A DNA stretch of 64,000 nt, from the NCBI GenBank assembly GCA_010909725.1, contig JAACMV010000004.1:496001-560000 (forward strand). The letters run 5' to 3'. A program made the position numbers and the translations under genes. Below, piece after piece: positions 29,856 through 41,274 of this stretch. The DNA is from Picochlorum sp. 'celeri'. Its lineage: Eukaryota > Chlorophyta > Trebouxiophyceae. The notes under the pieces are model-generated. The model was given only the letters and a program-made list of their open reading frames with translations, did not search any database and was not told the DNA's origin. How positions within the stretch are numbered: the first letter of the stretch is position 1; the number at the start of each line of letters is the position of its first letter.

Positions 29856-32152
29856 ATGGCTCCCCAGCAGGCAGGCGGTCAGGTTGCGGAGGAGACCCCA
29901 CATGGCTCCAAGGTATGAATTGGTATTGTATGTGATGTTTCACCGTGTTCCTTTGTTCCAACACATTTTTATGTTTTCATATGCAGCCTAGGCGAAAGCA
30001 ATATACTATGACAAAGCCCAGAGAACGCTGGACGGAGAAGGAACATGATCTTTTTTTAGAGGCACTGCGAATTCATGGGAGGCAATGGAGAAAGATAGAG
30101 GCATATATCAAGACAAAATCATCGGTCCAGATCCGGTCACATGCACAAAAGTTTTTCAACAAGGTTGAAAAGCAAAAGGAATTGCTGAAAGCTGGTTTGC
30201 CATTGATGCAGTCCCAGTTCAAGATACCTTTGGATATTGACGTCCCGCCTCCAAGACCAAGGAAAAACATCGATCCGCCTACTCAGCCAGAGACAAACCA
30301 TAAAAAAGATGCGATCAATGGTGATGGATCATTACGTCTCATGGCAGAATACGCTGCGGCCATGAAGAATGGAGGAATCTCTCAGGATGTGACTGTTGCT
30401 GCAGTTGCTGCTGCTGCCGCCGCTGCTGCCGCAGCCGCAGCTGCTGCTGTGGTCAGTGCTGCGGGGAAAGAAATAGAGGAGAAGTTTCAGTCTGATCCTC
30501 CAGCAGTGTTTCCATTCTTTGGGGCGAGTCCCTCTATGCTACGAGCATTGAACAACCCAGCACAAATCCATGCAGCAATGCAGGCATCTCTGGCAAACCA
30601 CAATCTGTCCGTGCCAACAGGAAACAGTCAAAAACCAGGAAAACCTCAATATGATACATCTACTCAATTACAAACAAGTGCACGCAAGTCTAAGAATAGA
30701 GTGAAGGAGAGGACAGAAAGAACAGGGACATCAGAGCCTGGAGTCATGCAGGCCAATATTCAATTTCATGGAGAGGACGGAGAGGGAAGCGCGTGTTCAA
30801 GAGAAGATGCACCGTCAAAACTTGCTCAGTCTGATGAAGATGATGCAAATCTTGTGCTTCCTGCCAAAGATTGGGGCAAAAATCAGAACAGCAGTGGTAA
30901 CAGCAGCCTTGCGAGGTTACTGCATCCTCCAATTGGTTCAATGGGACAAGGTGCCCAGCAGACAAGTGGTGCTGCTTTTGTAGCTCCTTCTGCTGGCTGG
31001 ACGTCACAGTATAGTGATCCAAATGTATCCACATTGTGGCATCAATATTATAATCCAGGAGATGCTGTCACTGCACAGCAACCTCCCCCTTCCTCTGTTC
31101 AAAACAATGGCAAGGGGAGAAGTGCTACTCATAATACACGCAAGGATGGAGAGACAATCATTCGCGCGAATGGAGGGGAACGAGGCAGCAAGACATCCAA
31201 TTTGAAGCAAGCAGTCCCAGAGGGTTCGGGCAGCAATCCTACAGGAAATGGAAGCTCAGGAAACGATAGTGTTCATCCAACCACGCAAAATCGTACTACC
31301 AATGGCATAGAGGGCTTGGGTACCAATGGCAATGGTAGTTCTGGTAATGAAGAGCATCATGCAGAAGGCAAACAGAAGAATGGAGCCCTTGGACGTCAAA
31401 GGGCTCCTGCACTCAAGTCTGTCAGAATAGATGGCTCTTCAGATGGAAATGGAAGCGATGAAGGAGCCCAAAATGGATCTGGTGATGGCAGCAATCAGGG
31501 AGCCAAAAATGGTTCGGGAGGAGGAAGCAATGAGGGAGAAAAAAATGGGTCTGGCGACGGCAGCAACGATGCCAATGGTAGCAATGAAAAAATATCAGAT
31601 GAAAAACAAGCCCAACTCCCAAAGCTGCCTGATGCAAAACATCTCAAACCTCCTGTACCGCAGGCTGAAAATCAAGGCGCCGATAGAGTTTCATTGCAAA
31701 CAATACACAACAGGGCAGTGAACACAGCATTCCAAGCCCTGCAATCTGCAGGATTCAATGCCCTTTTGGCTGGTCACGTGTGGCCAGGACAAGCTGGGTA
31801 CCAGATTCCTTTTGGATCTTGGCAAAACTCTCTGTCAGGAGCCGGAGTAGAGTCCTTGACTGCCTATCAAGTATCTCAATTCACTAATGCACACGGAATG
31901 TCTGTCCAAGCTTGGGGTCCAATAGAAGATAAGCGGGATCTTGGCAAAGTGCACACAATGAGAAACCCTCCAGGACACAAACCAGCGCACCTAGACAGTC
32001 GGAGAGCAACTTCAAGTGGAAGACTCAACAAAGACGCTTCGACCAGTGGCGAAGGGAGGTCATCACCTTCAAAACGAAAGTCTTCTTCTCAACAAGGGGG
32101 AACACGTGGTGGCCGCAAGAAAGCGAGACCAGTCCCAAGTGATGATCACTAA
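29856..32152 (+). CDS. CCA1/LHY/RVE-type SHAQKYF MYB transcription factor
   Basis: Two exons, 29856-29912 and 29987-32152 (phase 0, intron 74 bp, donor AAG|GTATGA, acceptor CATATGCAG), encode 740 residues. A single MYB repeat at about 28-75 (RERWTEKEHDLFLEALRIHGRQWRKIE) ends in the SHAQKFF signature that binds GATA-type and evening-element DNA. About 40 residues later LDIDVPPPRPRKN matches the IPPPRPKRK box that marks the CCA1/LHY/RVE clade of plants, so this is probably a circadian-clock regulator. The rest is low complexity: an 18-residue Ala-rich run near 155-175, Asn/Gly/Ser-rich NGSSGN repeats and about four copies of a KNGSGDGSNEG-like unit (31430-31590), and a basic nuclear tail (KRKSSSQ, GGRKKAR). 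Confidence 0.9.
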
Positions 32153-32543
32153 TAGTACTATATTGCTCACAGCATCAATAATTGAGCGAGCTTCTCCTCG
32201 CCTCTTTCAGTCAGGGAGAGATTTCCTCTGTGTGTCTGTCTGTATCACCAAAGATACTATCCTGTACAGTGTGTACTGAAATTTCCCCACCAATTCTTTT
32301 TTCTTTTGTTCCATTCTTTTCTCTTTGCTGTAAAATCAGCACGATTCTTTGTATCGGCCAAACTGCAGTGTCCTGGGATGCCAGGATACAGAACGTGCAC
32401 GGCCAGAATGATCATAATGACCACAACATCAAAATATCTCCAGAATCGTGACGAACACATCTCGCTCAGGGTGGAAAGGCTGCATTACCAGCCTCCACCA
32501 CCAATCATGTCGCCAGTGCATTAATTTCATATTTTTTACTAGA
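32153..32543. other. Promoter region of second Ctp protease
   Basis: 391 bases without a gene. Contains TGTAA at 32329, an inverted repeat TCCTGG-GATG-CCAGGA at 32371-32386, and the evening element at 32431. Confidence 0.5.
32431..32439 (+). promoter_or_regulatory. Evening element AAAATATCT
   Basis: Exact match to the plant evening element bound by CCA1/LHY/RVE proteins, 105 bp upstream of the second Ctp protease start and just downstream of the CCA1-like gene. A nonamer can occur by chance in a window this size. Confidence 0.35.
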
Positions 32544-34244
32544 ATGGTAGGAAAGGTACTGCTAAGTGGCGCATTTGTGGCTCATGCGCACGCAACAAAG
32601 GACAAGCATGTCCGACGCCTGAATCACCCACGTTTCGAACTGATTGACCGTACGTGCGAGAAAAGGGTCAGAAACCTTCTGAAAGGCTTACATATACATA
32701 AAAATGACAATGTTGTCCTTAACAGCATCGGTGATGTGGCGTTGGCTCAAGGGGACGTTGTTGTCAAACACTTGGCCAAATGGCTCTCTGCCTTGGCCGT
32801 AGCTCTGCTCCTTCATGGTGGCACACCGGGGGCAGCTGATGCATATATGCTTGCATCTGCAACAGAAGATAAATTGCTCGGTGTTATTCGAGCGATTGAA
32901 ACCAAGACGGATTCGGCATTGACCGGATTAAGCAATCTTGTGACAACTCCGTCATCATCAGGAGATGCAGATGCAGTAGAGCAACTGAAAGCGCTTGTTG
33001 ACGAAGTGCATGACGTCGTCCGACGAAATTTTGATGATTCTAGGCATAATGGGTATACTGATGACGGTTGGCAGTCGATTCGGGACAGTGTGGTGTCGAG
33101 GAAACTGTCAGATGCATCCAGCACCCACAGTGCCATACGAGAAATGTTGTTGACATTAAAGGATCCATACACCAGGTTTTTGTCTGCGGATGAATTTTCC
33201 GCCATGTCAAAATACGATATTAGTGGAGTGGGGTTGAATTTAGGAACAAAGGATGATTTGCAGGAAAAGACTGGTCTCATTCCAAAATATTCATCCAATG
33301 GCGGAGGTGCGTGGGTTGTTGGCCTTATTCGCTCGTCTGTGGCGGATGCCGCCGGAATCCAACAGGGGGATTTACTCGTATCCATTGATGATGTACCTTT
33401 GGATCAAAAAACTCCCTTTGAAGTAGCATCCTTGATACAATCGCCAACTCCTGAGACGGAGGATATCGTTGAAACCGGTTGGTTTGGGATTAGCAAGGTG
33501 TCAACCTCCCAGAGTCCACCCTTGCATGTCAAAGTGAAGAGAATCACAGGAGAAGAAGTTGATATTGAATTACAAAGACCACAAGTGGTACCTACTCCGT
33601 CTCCAGTATCATATTCATTTGATGAACGGAAAAACTCTGGATACATCAAGTTGTCAAGTTTCAATGCACGCGCCCAGCGGGATGTCTCCAGAGCCGTGTC
33701 AGACTTGGTAGAACACCGAGGAGCCACCTCCCTCACGTTGGATTTGCGAGGAAATCGAGGAGGTCTTGTCAGTGAAGGCATAGAGGTGGCTAAAATATTC
33801 CTATCAAATGATGACGTGATTGTCAGATCCAAACTCAAGGCACGCACAGCAGAGAATGTCATCAGAGCCACCAACCCAAAGCCATTAACAGATGTCAATC
33901 TATCAGTTCTGGTCGACGGAGGAACCGCAAGCGCCAGCGAAATCCTTGCGGGAGCACTGCAAGATAACTGTAGAGCACCACTCATCGGGCAAAAGACGTA
34001 CGGAAAAGGCCTGATCCAGAGTGTCTATGAACTCAGTGATGGATCTGGCCTCGTGTTGACGGTGGGATCATATTTGACCCCTACTGGTATTAATATTGAC
34101 TGGGAGGGACTCACACCGGACTTTTCGTCGCAACCTCAGCGTGACGAGGACATCAAATCTGTACTGCAAGCATGTCGTGTGAGGAATGGGTCAATCACCT
34201 CCTCATCATCCTCATCTTCGTTCCCATCCTCGTCGTCTTCCTAA
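32544..34244 (+). CDS. Second C-terminal processing peptidase, plastid type
   Basis: A 566-residue S41 protease, paralogous to the one at 14393. ATG 32544 opens a basic leader; a hydrophobic segment WLSALAVALLLHGGTPGAADA at about 80-100 with an Ala cleavage site points to thylakoid transfer. The helical N-domain, a PDZ domain (GAWVVGLIRSSVADAAGIQQGD) and the protease core follow: LDLRGNRGGLVSEG, catalytic-Ser motif GGTASASEILAGAL and catalytic-Lys motif YGKGLIQS. An extra insertion sits inside the PDZ region (TPETEDIVETGWFGIS). It resembles Arabidopsis CtpA-group proteins that are not the main D1 protease; the substrate is unknown. The end is a poly-Ser run. Confidence 0.92.
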   Translation: MVGKVLLSGAFVAHAHATKDKHVRRLNHPRFELIDRTCEKRVRNLLKGLHIHKNDNVVLNSIGDVALAQGDVVVKHLAKWLSALAVALLLHGGTPGAADAYMLASATEDKLLGVIRAIETKTDSALTGLSNLVTTPSSSGDADAVEQLKALVDEVHDVVRRNFDDSRHNGYTDDGWQSIRDSVVSRKLSDASSTHSAIREMLLTLKDPYTRFLSADEFSAMSKYDISGVGLNLGTKDDLQEKTGLIPKYSSNGGGAWVVGLIRSSVADAAGIQQGDLLVSIDDVPLDQKTPFEVASLIQSPTPETEDIVETGWFGISKVSTSQSPPLHVKVKRITGEEVDIELQRPQVVPTPSPVSYSFDERKNSGYIKLSSFNARAQRDVSRAVSDLVEHRGATSLTLDLRGNRGGLVSEGIEVAKIFLSNDDVIVRSKLKARTAENVIRATNPKPLTDVNLSVLVDGGTASASEILAGALQDNCRAPLIGQKTYGKGLIQSVYELSDGSGLVLTVGSYLTPTGINIDWEGLTPDFSSQPQRDEDIKSVLQACRVRNGSITSSSSSSSFPSSSSS

Positions 34245-35163
34245 GAAGCAACCCAGGAGAAAAGAATGTCCATTCCTGCGTGGAAAACACGCACACATGC
34301 ATATGCAGATACGAGACGGAATCAACACGACAACAGGCAATACCCTCGAGGTGTTGTTCTAGCTGAATGAATCATTCTTGTTTTTTTTTGTCATTTCATG
34401 AATCAAAAGGAGCATATCGAACCATACCCGATGAGCCCATGTATACGATAATAATACTTGTAACACAAAGGCATTGCTGCGTCTGAATAGACATTGGTAC
34501 GTAAAGATGTGACCATCCAAAGATCATCATGGCATGTATGCACCGGATACATATCTTATTCTTTTTTAAGGATAGAGTGGTTTTTAATCTCTAATTACGA
34601 CGCCTCCTCGCCCGAATAATACAAGGCACGCATGCATACCCTCGGTTGTAATACCAAACTTCATATTCCAACACCTGCGGATTTAGTAAGTGAACCCCTC
34701 AGTACATACCGATTCTTGAGAATTCTTGGAAGTCTGTGTGAATACGTGTGAGGCTGGTCTTTCGTTCGTTCATCACAGGAGAGACAACACCGACGAGAGC
34801 TAGAGAGCGGAATATACATATTGGTATTCACAGTAAAGATTTAACGGGTGAACTAGAGAAAGAGAGCGAGAGGCGGGTGTGAATAAAATCGATTCTTCAT
34901 CAGAGTCGACCAAGCTGGTTGATTGGGAGCGTATTCTGAAACAGAGAGGTTTTTCATCATTTTTCTATATTTATTATTAATGAATTGGTTAGGTTAATGA
35001 AAATTACACGCGATTCATAGAAGTATCCCGATTCCATTGCCGAGTTTTGCTTCCCAACTCTCAAAACCCATTTTACTAACAATAATACACCACAAATTCT
35101 AAAGACACTATCGTTATTACGCACTGTCTATATCAAGATCTAGTGCTGTTTGTCTTATTCACC
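34245..35163. other. Longest gap without a recognised gene
   Basis: 919 bases. TGTAA at 34459-34463 may end the Ctp transcript. The rest has no long open frame on either strand, no tRNA boxes, and no match I can see to U2, U4, U5, U6 or U3. A segment around 34560-34900 is less AT-rich than its flanks and could hold a non-coding RNA. Confidence 0.5.
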
Positions 35164-36448
35164 ATGGACCCTCGTGTATTTCGATTCAAAACGTTTGTGG
35201 ATGAGCTTGTGACTGTTGAGAAGAGGCAGATTGTGGCTCTGACAGAGACTGCAAAAGATATTGTGGCTTTGGATGGTCGTATAGCGCCTCAGATTGCCAA
35301 TGTAGTGACTGATAGAGCTCTCAAGGTAATGTTTTTATGTTGTTGATAGGGTTGGATTTGAAGTATAGAATTGACGTGCCATGTATGTGCCTGCAGGCTT
35401 CAGCTGATGTACAGCTGCCTATTTTGTATTTGCTGGATAGTATATGCAAGAATGTTGGTGAGCCGTTTGTGTCCTGTTTTTCAGGAAAGCTTGCAGAGGT
35501 GTTTCGTCATGCGTGGGTGGTTGGGGCACCTGGTTTGCATAGGCCATTGAGAAAGTTGGCAGGGACTTGGGTGTCTGTGTTCCCGGTGCATGTGATGTCG
35601 GCGGTAGAAGCCTCCATGGCGCACGCTGGTACCATCAAGCCTGGTAGTAAAAAGCCCATGACAAGGGATCCGCGTTTGGCGGGGTCAGATGGTGTTGGAC
35701 AGCCGGCTCCTGTTGGGGATATTTTGAGCATGTTGGCAAATACGGAGGATATTTCGTCCCTTTTAGGTGTGCAAGTTCCTGTTTCTGCATTAAAAAGCGG
35801 GGAGGCAACGACAGCGTTGGATCTCAAGTCAGACACTATCAAAGTGAGGAACCAAGCAGCTATTTCCAGATTGTTGAATGCCACCCGGGCAAATCAGGCT
35901 GCATTTTTAGATAACAAGTTCTTGAAGAAAAAGATTTATGATGGCAGGAAGGAGCACTCTAGAATGTGGTATTTAGATATAGATACGTGGTATAAAGGAA
36001 CGACCAAGAATGAAGAGGATAGCAGTGGTAGACAAGGAGAGGTCCAGGTGGCACCCAAGGGTGAGGCACCAAGGCTTACAAGTGTCCCAGTTGATGAGAA
36101 TCAGACAGAGTGTGCTGTTTCAGGAGAGAAGTTTGAAAAATACTGGGATGAAAAGGAGCAAGAATGGAGGTATTTGGATGTGGTGAAGGTCACTGGTGCC
36201 ATGTCAGCAAGGTGTGTGTTGTTTATTCCATGAGTTTGTTTTTTTTTGTGATTCTGTCATACATGGTGATGATCATTTTTGTGTATGTCTATGTATGTAG
36301 GCTTGGTGTTCCTGAGGGATCGTTAGTGTGTGCGAGTACTGTTGATTTTGACACAGTACCTTCTGGGATGGACACTGGCCAGCGTCGACCAGCACCAATT
36401 GATCATGGAGGCGGTGATGCAAAGCGAATTAAAATTGAAAAGGTGTAA
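35164..36448 (+). CDS. PCF11: Pcf11-like cleavage/termination factor with CID
   Basis: Three exons, 35164-35325, 35397-36211 and 36301-36448 (introns of 71 and 89 bp; donors GTAATG and GTGTGT), give 374 residues. The N-terminus is a CTD-interacting domain: FVDELVTVEKRQIVALTE, then QLPILYLLDSICKNVGEPFVSCF, the helix pair that binds the RNA polymerase II tail. Pcf11 couples transcription termination with pre-mRNA 3'-end cleavage. Further on, IYDGRKEHSRMWYLDIDTWYKG and VDENQTECAVSGEKFEKYWDEKEQEWRY match the C-terminal zinc-finger region of plant PCFS4/Pcf11, but the CxxC is CAVS, so a zinc ligand is missing, and no downstream HxxC is seen. The protein is short for the family. Confidence 0.85.
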
Positions 36449-36460
36449 CATATGAACTCA

Positions 36461-39400
36461 TTATACGGGCCTTACTTTTGAAGAATCATACTGATAACGC
36501 TTCTTTTTTCTTTGGCTGCTTGGGCCTGCTTTTTTTTCATAAAATGCAGAACCCCGCTTCTCCAGAACAGCATCCCCAGGGGTGCCTGGCTGGATGGCTA
36601 ACTGCTCCTGGAAAAAGTCCATTTCCTCTTTGCCGACAGCTTGAATTCCCACGATTGGTTCTCCATCCTCGGTGACAACCCTCACAATGTCTAAAGGACG
36701 CTTCTTTCTGATGCGAGCACTACTGGCTGCATCACGGGCGTAGTAGACACGCCCCTCATATTCACTCACAGAAGAAAGGTCGTGCAATCGCTTCCAGAAG
36801 GGCAGCAGACCACCGGAAAGAATGTGGAGATTGCTCTTTCTTGTGCCCATGTGACATATCTCTCCTTCCATAAATCTGCACACAACTCATAGTATTATGC
36901 ATATGACATACAACTGCATTGTAACATTTATGACATACTTTCTGCAATTATCACCGTGAAAGCATCTGGTTTCGAGGTAATTATACCATCTTTTCCAAAT
37001 TTTTTCGGCAGCAGGTATGTCCACCTTATGCCAGTTCAGCTGCTTTCTCTTGACTGCATCGAACAAAGAAGTGATTGAACTGTATTTGCCGCAAGGCTCG
37101 ATTTGTCTGACTTTGACTCTCCATGGATGCGTGTCATTAGCATTCTCATCAGGAATGACATTGACAAGTTTGATCTTTGGTGTTTTCTCTCCATTCAATG
37201 TGAAGCGCATGGATGATACATAAAATCCTGAATGCTGCTTCACCCCATATATGTGATTGTGCGATTGCATTAATTCCTCATACTGACCTAGTGTATCGTC
37301 CCAAGCTTTGCCGCTATCAGAGGTCAAGGTCTGGCGGTACACTGCAGATTTTGTTTGAGGATCCAGATACACTGTCACAGAATCCACAATGGAAGCCTTA
37401 ACATCCATCTTGAGAATACCTCTGTCAAGAGATCCCTCACTCTTCATGACTTGCCTTGTATCCTCCATGACATCGCTGAAGTATGCAAATAGAACCTCCT
37501 GCTCATCTATAGGAAGGCCCAGTAATCTGTTCAAAAACTTTGTTACTTTGCTTGAATCCTTTCCATTTCGCCTTCTATTATCATCAAGCAGACCTATTTG
37601 CTGAAGGCGTCTCGTGAAATGCAAGAAAAATACTTTTGTGGCCGAAGCATCTGGATCCGAGACGCCTAGCATGAGCCTGGGAGGCAGTTCCTGTATCTTG
37701 ATGTTATTTAACGGAGACTGATTCTCAGGCGCGAAACTGTCCAGAAACCTTATAAGTGACCTTGCACCAAGGTCTGTGTCTACATCGAAAGATTTCAGCT
37801 CTGATCCTGCTCCAAGAGCATTTCTGTCACCTTTCAAAAGTGCTCCAAGCGAGGATAATCTTTTTGCAGCAGCAGCAGCAAATCGATATTCCCCACCACA
37901 TGGCGTAACAACCATTTGGTAAATTGGAGCAGAGACCTGATTCGCCCTATGTGACCTCCCAAACTGCTGTATTGCTTTATCTGCTGACCATGGAAGCTCC
38001 AGAGTGATATGGTACCGTCTCCTCTGATTCACAACACGTCTATCTGCTTGTAGAGAGATTCCTGTTGAGGAGGCATCAGAAATGATAGCAACCAATTTAT
38101 TGCCTCGCATAAACAAGTCCTTTTCGACAAGATTGATATCTTTCTTGGCAAATTCGTCAGAGACTCCTCGATCCTTGTACGTCACCTGCCCATAATCATC
38201 CATGTACAATCCCCCTTTTCGCCCAGTCAGTTCTGCGACCTTGTCGGGTCCTCCTAGATTATCAATCAGAGAATCTAGTGGATTGGCCGGAAGATCCATC
38301 TTCTTGACTATGTACAGCATCCATTTTCTGATATCAAGGATGGCATTCTTTCGGCTGTATGCCCGGACATAATGCTCTAGGCTGGCTTCCACATCTCTGC
38401 TATCAGGCAAAGCTTCATAAGTGCCGTCATCACCATCATCATCTTCACAATAATCTACAGAAACTGCAGTACGCCGCCTCGATTTTCGGGCTGATCTACG
38501 AGCGCTAATATTGCTCGTATCATTATTTTCTGGGTCATTTTGCTCTGATTCTTGTTGCTGCAAGAACATCTGTAAATCCTTTCCTGCTGAAGAAAGGTTC
38601 TGCGTTAGCAGGTCTACCTCAGCCTGAGTCTCTGCAAGCTTGGCCTTGCGCTCTTCTTCTGACATTTGTGGATTACTGCTAGGTCTACCAAGCTTCATCA
38701 AGAGGAGTTTTTTGGATAGTTTCCGGCTCTCTAGCTTTTGGATAGTTTCTTTGAGCCCTTTGATCTTTGCACCTATATTAACATTGCCACGCGACATGGT
38801 GAATGATGGAATTTTCAAATCATCATTCAAATCTGGTACAGCTTCCTCTATGGATGCAATGGAGGGCTGATCCCTCAATTTTTTCGCAAGCTCAAAAGTA
38901 CTTTTGTGGACTGCGTCTAGCTGCTCAGATGATGACCCAATATCACCTGTAGTATTAGTATCCGTCGCTTCCTCCACAGTGATTTTATTGCTGACCAATT
39001 TATGCAGGGACATTTTTGGAGCTGATACAAAATCACCTACTGGCTCTTCCAAAGTTTTCATATGATCCGCCGCCGCTTCTCCAGTACTTTGTAGTCCAAT
39101 GACAACACAGTATCCCGCTTTGAGCGCCTCTTCTGTCATCTGTGTGATGGTCGGTACCTTGGCAGCCATCAGCATGCTCTTGAAAAACCTCTGATGAGCA
39201 CCCCAGTATACAGTTGGCCATCTTTTAGACCCCATCACTTGCATGATGTTGTATAATTGCATCCAAACCTCACAGCTCCTTTCGTACATAACCAAAAACT
39301 GCTTCTCAAGGAAAGCCTTGGTCATCTCAAACTCTGCCCCATCATACGACAGTGACCTCGCCAAATATGCCCCGGCAGCTTTCAAACTCATCGCAGCAAG

Positions 39401-40582
39401 TTCTAAAGCATCAAGCCTTGCATTGCTTAAAATTTCAATGAGGTTTGCAGCGGTCCCTTCGCCGATACCTCCAAGTCCCAATCTCACCATGTATGCCATA
39501 TTTCTGGGCTCTGATGCACCAGTAGCAGATGAATACACCACTTTGGCATTCGGAAGTACTTCTTGAATATGCAAAACTGCCCTACCTGTCTGAGTAGGCA
39601 CACTCCCGACAGTTGGTAGCAGATTCTTTGCCTTGTGAGACTCATCAAAAATCAGCAATCCCCCCTCAGGGCAGTCTTTCAGCCAATCTATCACCACCTT
39701 TAAATTAGTCTTCGGACCAATGTTTGCAAGAGATTGAAGATCACTTCCATCCATCTGTGAGTCATCCCTGTCCTTATCGTACTGGCTTCCCTTGGTCCTC
39801 TTTGCCTTTGGTAACCCATACCTCAACAAAGAGTATGTCATAAAGGTGACTCCATCAAACGAGCGACTCGGAATCCCACTATCATGCACAGCAATATGAT
39901 TCGCACCAATATCATCCAAATCCCTCCTCGAATCAATGCGAAGATCCTGTGATACAGAAATCCACAAAATCCGCCTCCCTCCATCATGCCAGTGCTGTTT
40001 AATCATGGCAGCAATCTGCCGCCCTTTCCCCACACCTGCTCCATCGCCTAGGAAAAAACCAGGCCGAGGTCTATCTTGCATTCTAAACCTCATATTCGCG
40101 TATACGACGGACTCCATTTGCGCATCACTCAGAACTCCCTCAGCAACCTCATTATGCAAGCAGTGATCAAATGCCACTGGAGGCAGAGTCACTGATCTCA
40201 ATGATGATGTCTCCACCAGCGGATCAGGATGCCCTTTAATATTCGGATGCATATCTCGCATGGCCACTGACATATATCGAGAATACGTCAGTTCATCCTC
40301 CCCATCATCCTCTCCAATCACATGATCATCATCCTGCTCCTGCGCCTTCTTGTCAGCATCTCCTGCCCGGGGAACCTCTTTTCTGTCCATACTTGCACGG
40401 CGCTCATTCGTCCTTGCGTCATCAGTACCTCGGATACCCTCCCGTACACCTTGCGACGCAGGAGGACCGTCCCTATTCGCCTGACTACCCAGATTCGTCC
40501 CGGGACTTGGTCCGTCAGCCCAAGGTTCAGAGAAGGCTGTAAAAGGCCCATCCATCATAAGATTACTATTCACAGCACTCAT
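36461..40582 (-). CDS. SBNO: Strawberry notch/FORGETTER1-type helicase-like regulator
   Basis: Two exons, 40582-36939 and 36875-36461, joined inside a Lys codon across a 63-bp intron (donor GTATGT, acceptor TGTGCAG), giving 1352 residues. Strawberry notch proteins are large SF2-type ATPases that work on chromatin; plant FORGETTER1 keeps stress genes open. Visible are the N-terminal YSRYMSVAMRDMHPN region, Walker A GDGAGVGKGRQIAAM at about 177, the DESH box IFDESHKAKNL at about 314, motif III YSSATGASEP, and motif VI QQFGRSHRANQVSAP at about 880. Exon 2 carries the conserved C-terminal GTRKSNLHILSGGLLPFW segment. A charged helical insertion (about 600-720) replaces the region where FORGETTER1 has a PHD finger; no Cys cluster is seen. 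Confidence 0.92.
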
Positions 40583-41274
40583 TATTAACTTTTGTGATAC
40601 TTATATGTCTTCTAGTGCGACACTGGCGCATAAATACCGCAATATTCTCCCGTGTCGCTACGTGACCTGATGTCCCGTTCACAACCAACCCAGCGATACG
40701 CGTTTCCTGCACGCATACACACGTTCTAGTCATCGAAACATCTTTAAATAATACAATACATCGAAAATGACCAACGCACAGGTAGGGGAGACCACAGAGA
40801 CAAAGAACGGTTCTAGCTAATTTGAAACGAGTTCAAGTCCAGAAAACCGCCACTTACAAAGAGTTGTGGGCAGACGGTGCCTTCACAGACTCAATTTACT
40901 ATAAAATTACTGTATGCGTCGAAAAAAGCTGAAACTATTGTGGTGAAAACCGCAGGATGGATGGGCCTTTGAATGGACATTTGGAAAAGTTCCGTAAATG
41001 AAACTATTCAGATACATCTGGATATGCATGTCCTTGGTCCTGAGCTATTAAAAAATTTGATATTTGCATAATAGAACCGTTTTGTTGTTGAATCCTTCAC
41101 CTATTCAACGAGTACAAGGACGACTGTGTGTCAAAAACCATTTCAGAACAACAACAATCGAACTAAGGTCTCTTGATGCATGATTTGTCCATTTACAGTG
41201 CATAATTTAATAGTAGTAATTGTTTTCGAAAGAGTGTGAATATCTGAAAGGCTGCACTGTTGAAATTAGAAAGC
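40583..41274. other. Divergent promoter, 692 bases
   Basis: No gene recognised. An inverted repeat GCGACAC (40617-40623) / GTGTCGC (40652-40658) lies 35-76 bp upstream of the SBNO start. A possible five-codon exon ATGACCAACGCACAG followed by GTAGGG at 40767 was noted, but no convincing downstream exon was found. Confidence 0.5.

Noticed and set aside
34405..34440. GGTTCGA on the minus strand suggesting a tRNA T-arm
   Set aside because: The flanking 5-bp stem, position-61 C and acceptor pairing are absent.
40829..40850. GAGTTCAAGTCC suggesting a tRNA
   Set aside because: T-stem does not pair and no A box lies upstream at the right distance.
40767..40960. Possible mini-gene starting ATGACCAACGCACAG|GTAGGG
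   Set aside because: No acceptor gives a convincing continuation; the open frames found are short and unlike known proteins.
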